The notes beneath the pieces are model-generated. The model searched no databases. It was given only the letters and a program-made list of their open reading frames with translations, and was not told the DNA's origin. Of a stretch of DNA of 64,000 nucleotides, positions 1 through 11,158 are shown in pieces; the stretch's first letter is position 1; each line of letters opens with the position of its first letter. Made by a program: the position numbers and the translations under genes. This DNA is from Dichetophora obliterata (taxonomy: Eukaryota; Arthropoda; Insecta; Diptera; Sciomyzidae), in the NCBI GenBank assembly GCA_963920525.1, contig OY986438.1:75624136-75688135 (forward strand), given 5' to 3'.

Positions 1-2
1 TA

Positions 3-599
3 CAGTGGCACATCAATCTCCCACACCCTCCAAATTTTCGAGGCTTGTGGGAGGCCAACATAAAGTCTACAAAATATCATTTAAAACGTGTCATCAGCGG
101 TAATCGTCTTACATATGAGGCATTATCCACCCTTCTGGTTCGCATTGAATCCTGCTTAAATTCCAGACCGCTCTGCCCGTTAACCTCCGACCCAGATGAC
201 CTTACCATTCTCACTCCCGACCATTTTTTGGTTGGTGACTCGCTTCTAGCATCACCAGAATGCGTTGCTTCTAACATCTCACTGAGTCAACAGTTTCTCC
301 AAACTCAAAGAATGCTGCAACAGTTCTGGAAGCGATGGTCCTCGGATTGGTTGTCGCACCTTCAGTCACGACCAAAATGGTGGCAAACGCAACCGAATCT
401 GCAGCTCAATGATTTGGTTCTTGTAAAGGACGACTGGCTGCCACCAAATGAATGGTCACTTGGGAGCATTATCGAACTTCATCCTGGTGCCGATGATCTA
501 GTACGCGTTGTGACCCTACGAACACAAAACGGCATCTATAAGCGATCCGTATCGAAGCTCTGCCTGCTTCCCATACTAAATTATACTCAAGAAGTTTAA
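3..599 (+). pseudogene. BEL/Pao Pol, C-terminal fragment
   Basis: An open frame runs from the window edge to a TAA at 597-599. It is the end of a BEL/Pao Pol polyprotein: the last part of the integrase core followed by the C-terminal domain typical of Pao elements. The stretch GLWEANIKSTK, the conserved CLNSRPLCPL and the TPDHFLVGDSLL block show this, and the later basic Trp-rich part (KRWSSDWLSHLQ) fits the same domain. The integrase would insert cDNA into the host genome. The rest of the element lies to the left of the window. No stop interrupts the visible part, so this copy may be younger than the BEL copy at 4.5-9.6 kb. Confidence 0.85.
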
Positions 600-756
600 A
601 TGCAACGTGAATATCAAGCACCTCTGCACACTTATTTTCTTTCATAAAATTTTCCTACTGCATAACCTCTATCTTCAGATTGTATATTTTCGTCAGCATT
701 CAACCTGAACTAGATGTGGCAGATCCTTTTGTGCTGCGTCCAGCATGGGGGCGGCA

Positions 757-1010
757 TGATTTCAAGAGAGAAAAGGTATACAGAGGCTTCAATGGCCCGA
801 CGCTTAAATGCTGAGAGTGAGTGCGTGTATAAAACCGAAGCAGTACGGACGTATGCAGAGCAGCAAGCAATAAAAAAAATTTCTTTTTATTTGTAAAATT
901 AAAAAACTATGAATTAAAATCAAACCTTTGCTAATTACTTTTGTTGAATCTAATTGAAATTGCTTTTGAGTGAAATACGAACAATAAATAAAGATAATTG
1001 AATTCAAACT
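757..1010 (+). repeat. Putative 3' LTR of the BEL/Pao element
   Basis: A purine-rich tract (GGGGGCGG, 747-754) precedes a TG at 757-758, the usual layout at the 5' edge of a BEL 3' LTR. AATAAATAAA polyadenylation-type signals lie near 983-992. The right edge is placed only roughly, because the matching 5' LTR is outside the window. Confidence 0.5.
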
Positions 1011-1053
1011 CGAGCGTTAAATTTCCCCAAATCGAATGCAAGTTCTGTACAGG

Positions 1054-1093
1054 ACTTAATTTTTGTTCGATTCGCAGACGGTGATAGGGGCAT
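1054..1093 (-). repeat. Isolated PIF/Harbinger terminus
   Basis: This 40-bp stretch is identical to the right end of the Harbinger element at 3010-4049 (positions 4010-4049) and ends in GGTGATAGGGGCA, followed by TTA. No partner end is visible to its left, so it looks like a terminus left behind after deletion or interruption. Confidence 0.7.
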
Positions 1094-1602
1094 TAATATA
1101 TGCAGCCGCCAAAAATGAAACCGCCGTAGAAGTGCCCGACGGGAAAACGCCAGAATAGAATCTATTCTAATTTTTCTCTGACGGCTGGCGGGTCTCTCTC
1201 TGAGTGACTTAAATGTTGCCATATTTTTGCTAAAGATTGGATACGTTCAGTGTTATTTTTTTTAGTTTTTACTATGATCTGACATTCTGTTTTTGTGCCT
1301 GTGTTGCGTTCATGTGAATTCAAAGCATAATATAAAATAATTTGTATCATTCCCAACATGATCCGACAACCGAAACCGCTCCAATTCTGGACGGGTTCTC
1401 AGCGGATTTCGCCGAGAGAGGCCCGTCACTCGACGTCTGCTTTGGTTCTGTTCGAGCTCTATCCCTTCTGCTACTGGTATAAACATATGTATTCCGATGT
1501 TTTCTGCTCTCCGGCGCTCATATTTCTACCTCGGCAAGAAACACTCCTAAAATATTATGTTGATTTTATATGATTTAAATACAAATTCTAAATGTTTAAT
1601 AG
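1094..1602. other. Unassigned interval
   Basis: AT-rich DNA between a Harbinger end and a foldback MITE. A 71-residue open frame at 1358-1573 has no recognisable domain. I see no gene here. A short tandem copy of the ATTTAAATACAAATTCTA motif near 1574-1591 belongs to the edge of the neighbouring MITE. Confidence 0.4.
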
Positions 1603-2054
1603 CTTAAATCATACTTGATTTTAAATACAAATTCTAGTTGTTTGATAGTTTAAAATCGTTTATTGAGCTTTAGGTCAAAGATAGAACAATTAATTGTTCT
1701 AACTAATCTTTGTAAAGAAACAACAATACCAACAACGTTTTTTCAATATAAAAAAGGAGAAAATCACTAGCTGATTTTATTGCAATTTCAGCCCTGCTAA
1801 AGGCTTCATCAGAAATCTTTGTGATACCCGTGCAAGCGCGCACTAGCGCACTGCGCCACAAAGGCGATGAGATATTTAGTGTCAATTTCTCAGTTTTTCT
1901 TCCATTTCATATTTTCTCATTTGCTGTTGTATTTTTGCTTTACTTTAATCTTTATGCTTATGTTGTTCTTGTTATCTTTGACCTAAAGCTCAATAAATGA
2001 TTTTAAACTATCAAATCACTAGAATTTGTATTTAAAATCAAGTATGATTTAAAC
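1603..2054. mobile_element. Foldback MITE with about 80-bp inverted ends
   Basis: About 80 bp at 1603-1683 reappears as its reverse complement at 1972-2054, including the runs TTAAATCATACTTG and GAGCTTTAGGTCAAAG, with only small differences. The interior is about 290 bp and has no coding capacity. The motif ACTCCTAAAATAT lies just outside on both sides (near 1546 and 2058). It could be an unusually long target duplication or part of the element. Superfamily not assigned. Confidence 0.7.
1700..1885 (-). repeat. Possible tRNA-derived SINE inside the MITE
   Basis: Read on the minus strand from about 1862, GTGGCGCAGTGCGCTAG resembles an RNA polymerase III box A of a tRNA-type SINE head. It is followed about 25 nt later by GGGTATCACAAAG, a poor box B. 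The downstream part is AT-rich and ends in a CTT/AT-rich tract. No flanking duplication is clear. It could instead be ordinary MITE interior. Confidence 0.3.
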
Positions 2055-2569
2055 TTTACTCCTAAAATATTTTTATATTTTTCAAGAACAAAAATTTTTT
2101 CTTTTTTTCAAAATCGAAAATATTTTATGATTAAATTGCCAAAAAAATCAAACTAAAAATTGACAACGCTTCAAATTGTTTTTCTAAGTTTTGTTATCGT
2201 TTTAAAGATTTGTGATGTGTAGGAAAAAATCTAAAACGCTTATCACATTTAATTTTTAAGTGAATTTTTTACTAATCCTCACCTAATTTGTAGCGGATGA
2301 AAAGTGTACAAATTTGTATGAAATGTGGATCGGCAGTGTTTTCAACAATTTAGTTTTTTGCTCCGAATCCGCAAACTTTGGTACCGATCCACTCCGAAGC
2401 TACTCGCCGGATTCTACAAACGATAAAACAACGAAAACGAGTAATTCTCCCGGCGCAAATGATCCGCCGTATTCCACAATCAGCATGTATATATATCTTT
2501 ATTTAAAAATTTGTACTTATCTTTTCACTTAATCCATAATCTTACCATACCATTACCATTATCTTTACT
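2055..2569. other. Unassigned AT-rich interval
   Basis: Mostly AT-rich. A locally GC-richer patch at 2320-2480 gives a 72-residue frame (2314-2532) with no recognisable domain. I see no gene or repeat that can be supported. Confidence 0.35.
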
Positions 2570-3003
2570 TATTTTTTCTGAATTTCATTTTATTTTCTGA
2601 AATTCAATTGATCTTTTCTGAATTCCAATCTTAGGAGAATTTTAAATAGCTGACCTTTTCTGAATTTCAAATGTTTTTTTTTTTTTTATTTCAAGTGTTA
2701 TTTTTTCATTGATATTTTCCAAATTGTTATTGATCTTTTGTGAATTTCAATTGGAATATCTGAATTTCAACTGATCTTTTCTGAATATCTCTTTTTAATT
2801 TCAATTGATCTTTTTTTAGTTATAATATTTTCTAAATTTTTAATGTATCTTGTCCGAATTTCATATTTTTTTCTGAATTTCATTTGATATTTTTTTAATT
2901 TCAATTAATCTTTTTTTTTTTATAAATTTCAATTGATATTTATCGAGTTTTTATTGATCTTTCGTGAATCTTAAATGTTATTTCTTCTGTTGATCTTTTC
3001 AGA
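2570..3003. repeat. Degenerate tandem repeat, about 22-bp unit
   Basis: Units of the form TTTCTGAATTTCAATTGATC, each about 20-25 bp, repeat with heavy decay between about 2570 and 3003, directly up to the Harbinger element. This is a minisatellite-like block without coding capacity. Confidence 0.7.
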
Positions 3004-3009
3004 GTTTAA

Positions 3010-4049
3010 TGCCCCTATCACCGTCTGCGAATCGAATGCTTCACTCGAATCGAATCATTTGGCGAATTTTTCTTTTTGTGGTATCACTGTTTGCGAACCT
3101 ACTTATTCGCCTCAGATACGGTGCTGCCAAAGCAGAAAACATTAAAATTAGCTTAGAAACGTCAAAACTCAAACCTCAAATTTCAATTAAGCCGCGATAA
3201 ATACAAATAAATATTAAAATATACCAAAATGTTAAGCAGCACGGAGCTATTCTTTGGAGAAACTGAGGAAACACAAACTTTGTGCAGATTACGACGCAGT
3301 ATTAAGGATAAATCCAATCCGCTGGTGATTCCTGACGACCTGTGAGTATTTTTATATGCCCGGTTGATCTCCATTGAAATATTTAAAATCTCTTAAAGGT
3401 TTCAATCCTATTTTAGGCTTAACAAGGAAGCCTTTGGCTTTGTGTTGCAAAATATTGAAGACTCCATGCAGTCAATTCGAAGTTGTGCGATTCCTCCTAT
3501 TTTGGAGCTAGCTAGTACTCTACGATTTTTTGCTAAGGGTATTTAATAAAAGAGCGTTGGAAACGATTTTGAATTGGGTCTTGCAATTAACGGTGTCCAC
3601 AGTTTTAAGCGAAGTTGTCTGGATTATTGAGCGTAATCTTTGCGCTGTATGGATAAGAGCCATTTCATGGATCATTTTATGGAACTGCCGGCTGTTGGTT
3701 TTTTCATACTAACAATAAATAACAAATTGCTTAAAATCAAAAACAAACCACAAAAAAATACAAACAATGCAATATACTTACCTTTTTCTATTATTTTCCA
3801 TTTTTATGTGCAAAATAAAAAGAAATCAAACGCATTCACCGGCTTGTCACCAAATATTTTTATTCGTCTGTTTTTGACGCTTAAGTCGAATGACATCTGC
3901 GAAATTCGCGAACAGTGATACCATGAAGTTTTTTAATTTGCCTGTTCTTGACGTTTCAGTCGAATTAAATTTAAACATTCGCCGACGGTGATACCAACTT
4001 GGCAAATTCGACTTAATTTTTGTTCGATTCGCAGACGGTGATAGGGGCA
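3010..4049 (+). mobile_element. PIF/Harbinger element, internally deleted
   Basis: Perfect terminal inverted repeats of about 27 bp begin TGCCCCTATCACCGTCTGCG at 3010 and end with the complement at 4049. They are flanked by TAA on both sides (3007-3009 and 4050-4052), matching the 3-bp TWA duplications of PIF/Harbinger. Inside is the 5' part of a HARBI1-like transposase gene (3229-3680). The DDE half is missing, so this copy is non-autonomous. Subterminal copies of GAATTCGCGAACAGTGATACCA and related GGTGATACCA motifs lie near the right end. Confidence 0.85.
3229..3680 (+). pseudogene. Harbinger transposase, N-terminal remnant
   Basis: Exon 1 (3229-3341) starts at ATG and ends at a GTGAGT donor. 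Exon 2 starts at 3417 after a TTTTAG acceptor. The joined reading has LLNKEAFGFVLQNIEDSM, then CAIPPILELASTLRFFAKG, the hallmark helix-turn-helix region of HARBI1-like transposases (usually LAATLRFLAxGSYQ). Two stops follow at 3544. A shifted frame then continues with the next conserved block (TVSTVLSEVVWIIERNL) to about 3680. The catalytic DDE domain and the Myb-like partner gene are absent. In the family, the product cuts and reinserts the element at TWA sites. Confidence 0.75.
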
Positions 4050-4512
4050 TAAGTTAATTAACTGAAAATATCTGTCAAACTTGCCAGTTAAAGCAATTAG
4101 TTAAATAGTGGGTTAAATAACTTATTTATATGGCAAAAATACCAGTCGCAGCTACCAGTAAAAAAAGTAAGTATGTTGAAGATTGAGTTCCAGTCTGCTC
4201 GTTGCTGTCGATAAAGCAGTCAAACAATAAATTACGTAACGTATCCCGTAGTTATGATCCCGTATCTGTTTATGTTGTATTAGTAAAAAGTCTCCGATTT
4301 GTCAAGTACCGAAATAATGTATCTTTGTACTTTAAATAATTTAGGCTGTTAGGAATTTTGCTAAATGATGTTAAAGTCTAGCCAAGGAAAACAGAAAGAA
4401 TTTTGTGGTATATTGAGTTGTTAATTAAATATATATATATATACATATTTGTTTCTATTAATTATATTGCTTTATATTAACATTGTAACTATTTTAATTT
4501 GCCTTTAACAGA

Positions 4513-4612
4513 GAATAAACTTACGCCTTAATAATATCAATTTAGCAGTCTTCGTTCTTTTTATTTAAAATTGATTTGGTTTATTCACCGGCCGTTGGGC
4601 AGAAAGCAACAC
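4513..4612 (+). repeat. Left terminal direct repeat of BEL element 2
   Basis: About 100 bp here (starting near AATAAACTTACGCCTTAATA) recurs in direct orientation at 9545-9643 with about 90% identity. The pair brackets a BEL/Pao coding region, so they are taken as the surviving ends of the LTRs. The full left LTR probably extends upstream into 4055-4512, which has a TATATATATATA run but no other identifiable feature. Confidence 0.6.
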
Positions 4613-4803
4613 ATTTTATTCTTGTTTCTAAATTTTTTGCCAAGAAACACCATAGTCTACTTCACCTTTTTGTGCTCCTTTTTTCGCGCCTTGTATTTGC
4701 CGTCCGCCGGGATCATATGTCTGTATCCCAAGATAATACACAAAAACGAGTTAGCAGCCGCATAAACAAAGGAATTCCGCCAGGTAGATTCGACGAAGTA
4801 AAT

Positions 4804-6523
4804 ATGCCACTTAATCACTCACCAGCCAAAGGTTCAGCTACTACGCCAGCGCCAGCTAAGCAGACACCACATGCTCCAGCCAAGCCGACGCATTCAGCAG
4901 CTAAAACTGACCCACAAATACCACCGAAACCTGCCACCGAAAATGAAAAGTTGGACGCCATTACACGCGATTTTGAAAGAAAAATGAACGCCATGATGAA
5001 CGAGTTTAAGCGCCAGATGCATTCTATGCAAGCTTTGGTAATCACGAACAACCAGCAGCTACAAGAGAGTGTGCTTCAAATGAGAAGCGAAATTAATTAG
5101 CAACAAAATACGATGAATTTACAGTCTTCATCACCGCCAGCGATACAGCCGACTCAAAAGTCAAATATCCCAGAGCCGATACCGCCGCTGACGATGCAGC
5201 AAACTCAAACGCAGGAAAAGCCAAACGCACAGCCTTCATTGCAAATTTTACAGCCACCAGAACAGATGTCAATATCTCAATCGAGATCGCCAGTAGCACC
5301 GCCATATTCTACACAGCCGACTTCGCAGATGAGGCAGCCATTTTCGACCCAGCCGACGTCACAGGTATTTACATACGTGCCACCGATGCAGCCAAAGTCG
5401 AAACCGACGTCTCTAATGGCACCACCACCTTCGACGCAGCCAACGTCTCAGACGCATTATTATATGCCGCCGCTGCAGCCAACGCAGCAGCCGACGTCTC
5501 AAATGGCGCCACCACATTCGACCCAGCCGACGTATTAGATGCCTTCGCATATGCCACGAACCAGCGGAACAGCAGCAGAAAAACCAGCAGAACAGCATAA
5601 TATAATGCAGAGTTCGTAGCAGCCACAAGACCATACGTTTTGCCAGAACTGCAGAGAAACTCCAAATTCGTTCTACGATGAGAGTCTAAGGTACAGCCGA
5701 AACAAAAAAAATCTATCCACTGCTAATATTTTCAGGTTCACCCGAGGACTGGCACACGTTCGATGAATCTTTTCAGAGCACCACGATGGAGTTTGAGTAC
5801 TCGCCACTTCATTATATTATGCACCTACGCGAGGCACTTAAAAGCATAGCCCGAGAGACGGTAGAGAGCCTTTTATCTAACTCTGCAAATGTGCCAACCA
5901 TCATGGATATTTTGAGAGAAACGTTTGGACGCCCAGAGCAACTAATAAGAAGCCAACTCCAAAAAGTACGTTCTATAGCACCGCTAGCTGAAGACTACTT
6001 GAACGCGATAGTTAATTTTTCTAACAAAATTACTAATATGGCCACATTTGTGAAGAACGCGCGAGGTGAACATCACCTGTCGATCCCGACGTTGCTGAGT
6101 GAGCTAGTCGCCAAAGTACCGATTGTGAAATAGCTGCAATGGGCCGAAAGATGCATCTCTATTGAAGGTCCGCCATCCATTGAGGACTTTAGCCAGTGGC
6201 TCATCCGCTTACGACGTCTGGTGAACGCCGTGACAGATTCATTGCCTACAGCTTCACAGCACATGCGTTCTGCTCCTCAACGCAAGCACACAGCCAATGA
6301 AAATGCCATGAACAGTGGCCGGAGATTTGCTTGCGTCACAGTCGCCCTGTCGAAATGCCCACTATGCGACAGCGACTGCACCACATTCAGGAGGATGTGG
6401 TTGGAAGGATGCAACCACATTCACCACAAATTGCTGCACTGCGCCGGCACAGATCGCCAAAGCACCACGCCGTCTCAACCGACAAATAAACCACCGCGCA
6501 CAGTCGACCGACAGTTTACGTGA
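4804..6523 (+). pseudogene. BEL/Pao gag remnant
   Basis: One frame gives a Pro/Gln/Thr-rich N-terminal segment (KQTPHAPAKP, then repeated TQPTSQM units), broken by in-frame TAG stops at 5098 and 5536. After a frameshift near 5745 the conserved Pao Gag core follows: EDWHTFDESFQSTTMEFEYS, LREALKSIARETVESLL, ILRETFGRPEQLI. It has another TAG at 6131-6133 and ends in a Cys-rich patch (KCPLCDSDC) like a damaged zinc knuckle. Gag would form the particle core and bind element RNA. At least four disabling changes make it non-functional. Confidence 0.8.
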
Positions 6524-6526
6524 AAT

Positions 6527-7306
6527 CCATCGAGTTCCTCTGAAGCTGCCCAGGACCGACGGAACTGCCACGCGCATGAAAGCCACAACGGTGTGGTACT
6601 TTTTCAGGTTATGCCTGTCGTCGTATATGCCAAGGACCGAGCCATTACCGTATACGCTTTCATTGATGACGGAGCGAATGTGTCTATGATAGACCAAGAG
6701 TTGGCCAACGAATTAGGATTCCACGGACGCAGCGAAATGCTAGAGCTTCAGTGGATCAACAAGAAAAGCACGCGGCAAGTGTCGGAAGTAGTGGATTTGA
6801 TGATAAGTGGTGTCGAAGACAATGTCAAAAAATATGAACTGTCAATCGTATACACTACCAGTAGCTTAGCGTTGCCAGCACAGTCATTCAGTTGTGGTGA
6901 GTTTTTGGGTACAAATAAAAATGTGCACTTGACAGGGCTGCCACTTAGTGAATACGACAACGTTCAGCCAAAGCTCATAGTAAGCTTGACGCACGCTTTT
7001 CTGACGGTCCCTTTGGAAGTTCCTCGAGCTCCTTCGAGGAAGTTTCACTGCGAAAATGGTCTTATCGCAGTGAAACCACGTCTTGGATGGATGGCATATG
7101 GACCAACCAACCACACGGTAAAATATCAGCCAAAACAGATTTTACACGTACGAAGAAGTTGCGGATGTGATATTGCGATGGACGAAATAAAAACTATGAT
7201 GTCTGCGTATTTCGACATGGAAAACAGTGGAGTGAAGCTAGGCGTTATGCCATTGCGGTCAGAAGCAGAAGAAAGAGCAATGGAGTTATTGAACAAAACC
7301 GTATAA
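6527..7306 (+). pseudogene. BEL/Pao protease region
   Basis: A 237-residue frame with the aspartic-protease signature YAFIDDGANVSMID near its N-terminus, where BEL/Pao elements usually have a DxGA active site. The following ELQWINKKSTRQV and LPLSEYDNVQPKLI blocks match the Pao peptidase domain. It sits between gag and reverse transcriptase in the usual order and ends in a TAA at 7304-7306, which splits Pol prematurely. Confidence 0.8.
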
Positions 7307-8717
7307 AAATCGGGCGAAAGATACGAAGCTGGCTTGTTGTGGCGAAATGAAGAAGTAAACTTTCCAGAGTCCTTCCAGATGGCATTGCACTGCCTAGAAA
7401 GTATTGAGCGAAAGATGATCCGTGATCCCAAGCCACTAAATATTGCGCAAAAATTGATGAGCACATCAAAAAATTATATGCCAGGTGTCTGAGTAAAGAG
7501 GAAGCTGAAAGTAACACGAGCAAAACATTTTATTTACCACACTTTGGTGTTAAAAACCCAAACAAAAATAGTATACGGCTCGTATTTGATCCTGCTGCTG
7601 AAATAAATAGTGTATCACTTAACAAAGCCTTACTTCCAGGTCCACACATTAATAAACCACTTTTGCAAATTCTTTTTCAATTTAGAGAAGCGCCTATTGC
7701 TGTTTGTGGTGACATTAAGGAGATGTTTCACCAAGTAAAAATTAGGAGAGAAGACCAGGACTGTCAGCGATTTTTATGGAGATATATTAACCCTAATATG
7801 CCAGTAAAGACCTTCGTTATGGAGCGAATGATATTCGGTGCAACATGTGCGCCTACAATCGCACAGTACGTGAAAAACATTAATGCACAGAAATTCGCCG
7901 AGAAATATCCACGCGCAGTTAAAGGCATAACAGATAAGCACTATGTGGATGATTATGTAGACTGCTTCAATACAGAATGCGAGGCCATTGAGGTTGTAAA
8001 ACGCGTGATAGAAATACATAAAGCCGGTGGTTTCGAAATGCGTAACGTCGCGTCAAATTCGGAACGCCTCGTATGCGATGTTGGCAACGCGGCAGCAAAC
8101 ACATCAATCAGAACTGAAAGTGGTGAAATTGGAGTCAAACGCATCTTGGGTATGCAGTGGTCTACTAAAACAGATGTGTTTTGTTTTGCTCTGCAGTTCG
8201 CAAAAGTTTCCAGCGAAATTTTATCTTGTCGACAAAAACCAACAAAAAGCGAGACATTGTGTGTTACAATGTCGGTTTTCAACTCGTTTGGATTTTTAGC
8301 CAATTTTACGGTGTGTGCAAAAATAATAATGCAGCAAGTTTGGAAAGCCGGAATAGACTGGGATGAGCAGCTGCCAGACAAAATATTTTTAAGTGGAAGA
8401 ACTGGTTAGAAGAGCTGAAAAAGGTAAAAACATTTAAAATACACAGGTGTTATTTCGATTCTCTGAGGTATAGCGAATTGGAGCTGCATATTTTTTACGA
8501 TGCAAGTGAGGAAGCGATGGCGTTGGTGGCTTATTGGCGATATCTGCAGCTGTCTGGAGTTAATTTGGCCTTTGTAGCAGCTAAAACATCGTGTGCACCA
8601 ACTCGATATCACACTAATCCGAAACTGGAGTTGCAGGCAGCAGTGATTGGCGTGCGTTTAAAGGATACCATTTTAAAAAACATTCGAAACTTCGACACAT
8701 CAACACGTCCACCGTAA
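7307..8717 (+). pseudogene. BEL/Pao reverse transcriptase and RNase H, broken
   Basis: Reading resumes after the stop. Recognisable blocks are FYLPHFGVKNPNKNS, IRLVFDPAAEINSVSLN, VCGDIKEMFHQVKI (first catalytic Asp region) and KHYVDDYVDCF, the YVDD polymerase active site. The stops at 7488-7491 and 8406-8408 and small frameshifts break it. 8470-8717 continues with HIFYDASEEAMALVAYW and CAPTRYHTNPKLELQA, the start of the RNase H-like region. The remainder of RNase H and the zinc-binding integrase N-terminus are deleted at about 8717-8740. Confidence 0.85.
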
Positions 8718-8739
8718 TCAGTGAGCGGTTCTGGATTCC

Positions 8740-9509
8740 TTCGTTACGTTCTTTGATTCTGAGCGTAGAGTCGCACTGTACTTTCTGTAAATCCAGGAAA
8801 GCAAGACCGGTTCAGCCTCAGATGGGAAATATTCCAGCAGATAGATTGACACCCTAAGTTCGACCGTTTACATACACTGGACTCGATTATTTTTATTACC
8901 ATCGGCAGGCGAAAGGAAAAAAGATGGGTGGCCCTGTTCACATGTCTTACTGTTCGAGCTGTACATTTAGAGATAGCAACAGATCTCTCCAGCGATGCCT
9001 GCCTGATGTGCATTAGGAACTTCGCCAATAGACGAGGAGTACCTATCCAGATAAGAAGCGATAACGGCACGAACTTTGTCGGCATCGAAAAAGAGCAAGG
9101 TGGGGTTGTGGATTTTTTCGATCAAGACAAAATTGTTTCTGGATTGTCTTCGCTTGGTATTAAATGGATTTTTAACACGGTTTCAAATCCCAGTGCTGGA
9201 GGAGCATGGGAACGCTTAGTACAGTAAGTGAAGATGGCTTTATATATCATGCTGAAAGAGTACGCTCCTCGTCTTGACACCTTTAATAGTTTACTATTAG
9301 AAAATGAAAACATCGTGAACTCTAGGCCCCTTACACATTTGCCAACTTCACCTCAAGAGCCCGAACCGATTACGCCGAATCATTTTCTACTAGGATGCAC
9401 GAATTCGACACAAACTCCAGCGCTATTTGAACCAAAACTTCTATGCTTGCGTAAAAAGTGGCGAATTTTACAAAATTTAAAAAACGGTTTTTGGAAGCAG
9501 CTAATCTGA
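8740..9509 (+). pseudogene. BEL/Pao integrase remnant
   Basis: A frame-shifted N-terminal segment holds CTFCKSRKARPVQPQMGN. The core follows at 8928: LFTCLTVRAVHLEIATDLSS, then IRSDNGTNFVG with the second catalytic Asp, then NPSAGGAWERLVQ with the catalytic Glu. A TAA near 9224 interrupts it, and the C-terminal domain follows (NSRPLTHLPTSPQEPEPITP, NHFLLGC) to 9509. It is the same domain type as the fragment at 3-599 but clearly from another family. Confidence 0.85.
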
Positions 9510-9544
9510 TTGGATTTGGATGCCTAGTTCTTGTGTGTGACGAC

Positions 9545-9643
9545 AGATAAACTTACGCCTTAATATTATTAATTTAGCAGTCTCCGTTCTTTTTATTTAA
9601 AATTGATTTGGTTTATTCACAGGCCTTTGGGCAGTAAGCAACA
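9545..9643 (+). repeat. Right terminal direct repeat of BEL element 2
   Basis: Direct copy of 4513-4612 (AAACTTACGCCTTAATA ... TTTGGGCAGTAAGCAAC). It lies about 35 bp after the last Pol codon, so the 3' LTR is either very short or has lost its 5' part. Confidence 0.6.
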
Positions 9644-9968
9644 AAAAAAATTAACTTTTTTATACCAAGTACATCTGTAATGCGATTCGAAAACCAATGC
9701 GATTCGAAAACAAAATGCGATCCGAATTTAAAATCGCACTCTGTAACTATTTTGCTTGAGTGAGAGTGTGGCTTGCTAAATTTTCCTGGAAGTTTGTCCA
9801 TAATTTGGCATCATTGGACGAATCGTATGAAAATTTATCCAAAATTTGGCATCACTTTTTACTAAACGTCAAAAAATTGTCAGGAAAATATAGACAAAGA
9901 AATTTTTAGAGCTGAAAGCAAAACAAACACAAAATAAGTTCAAAAGTTTAAAAAATTAAATATTAAAA

Positions 9969-10292
9969 ATGGCTTTGTGGTTACATGGTGATGACGAGCA
10001 GCAAGAACGGTTGCAGCGGCGAATTATAAGGGATCACTGTAATGTGATGGCTATCAGTGATAAGAGGTAATTAAGAAATAATGTATATTGCCGTCCGCTA
10101 AGCATTAGACTATTAATTTTTGACTTTTTATTTTTCAGTTTTGATAAAAATTTTCGCTTAAGCAAAGAAGAATTTATATACTTTTTTGCAGTTGCCGTCT
10201 TTAATTGACCCTTGGCCAAGTCAGGATGTTCCTGGAAGAAATCCACCAATTCAAATTGCCGCGGCTTTGTGCTGATATTTTTGCAAGATTCC
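9969..10292 (+). pseudogene. Harbinger-like transposase, N-terminal remnant
   Basis: ATG at 9969 opens MALWLHGDDEQQERLQRRII. A GTAATT donor follows at 10067 and a TTTTTCAG acceptor at 10131-10138. Exon 2 has SFDKNFRLSKEEFIYFF, the usual FRLSKEEF block of HARBI1-like proteins. After a one-base frameshift, DPWPSQDVPGRNPPIQIAAA matches the next conserved region. A TGA follows, and the catalytic part is missing. It differs from the copy at 3229-3680, so two Harbinger families are present. Confidence 0.65.
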
Positions 10293-10418
10293 CTGAGTAA
10301 AAATTAAATGGTTAAAACATATTAAATCATGTTAATATTCGTAAAAACTTACATTTTTATTTATATATCGCTTCTTGATTCAATTATGTTGATATTTTTA
10401 TTTTTTTATTTTTTTTTT

Positions 10419-10921
10419 AGACTGAACCAACGCTCAGGGGATGCCCCTATAAATGCGTAAGCATTGTGTTCATTCGGAAGATGGCTGATAGTTAGTTGGA
10501 GGGTGGATAGATGGAGTAGTGTCAGTGAAGATTTGTTTTGAATTGGCACAGCTCAAAACTGCCGGGAAACACGCTCGCAGGGAGAATATTCCACAACTTA
10601 ACTGCGCGACTAAAGAACGAATTATCGCGGTAATGCGAGGTTCTATTAGGTATCGATGCAATGGTAAAGGGGTGGGCTTGGACAGCTGCCCGAGTGGACC
10701 TGGGAAACACACGAGCTGGTGGCGTCAGGCCATGTATCTCCCTTGAACACTTCCCATGGTAATACCTATACAGAAGGCTTAGGAAACCTACATTACGTCG
10801 ATGCTCAAGAGAATTGAGAGAGGATGAAATACTTTCATCTCCTATCAAATATATCGCACGATGTTGAATTCGGTCCAGAAGCTTCAAATAAGATCTTGAA
10901 GCCCCTGCCCAAATGTGCGAT
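10419..10921 (-). mobile_element. 5'-truncated non-LTR retrotransposon fragment
   Basis: Same family as the element in the palindrome arms (compare 30508-31015). The poly(A) tail appears on this strand as a T tract before AGACTGAACCAACG at 10421. The minus-strand frame 10522-10887 encodes the C-terminal part of ORF2 (LLDRIQHRAIYLIGDESISS, then HYRDNSFFSRAVKLWNILPA). Similarity to the palindrome copy stops at 10921, the 5' truncation point. It lies inside the Harbinger-like element and so inserted after it. Confidence 0.8.
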
Positions 10922-11158
10922 TTTAAAATCTTTTTATAAATTTATTTTTTACTTCTGCTAAAGACAAAGAGCTGTCGAATTAAATTACCGAAATTTGAGT
11001 GACTTTGACACTCGCATTCGCGTTGCCAAGTGCCGAAAATGCGAAAAGGGATAAATTAAAATGCGAAAGTCGGAAAATAAAATGCGAATGTCAGATTACA
11101 GAGTACCTTCTGTTCGAATTCGAGCAATTTTACTTTCGAATCGCATTGCAGAGTAGGG

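Larger units (their letters stand above)
9665..11158 (+). mobile_element. Second PIF/Harbinger-like element with nested insertion
   Basis: Imperfect inverted ends share AATGCGATTCGAAA (left near 9677, complement near 11135). Several internal copies of the ATGCGA motif lie near both ends (for example 9699, 9717, 11057, 11084). Inside are two exons of a Harbinger-type transposase N-terminus, and a 0.5-kb non-LTR fragment has inserted downstream of them. The exact termini and target duplication are not resolved. Confidence 0.55.

Noticed and set aside
5369..5665. Ala- or Arg/Trp-rich minus-strand frames
   Set aside because: Antisense shadows of the Pro/Gln/Thr-rich BEL gag segment.
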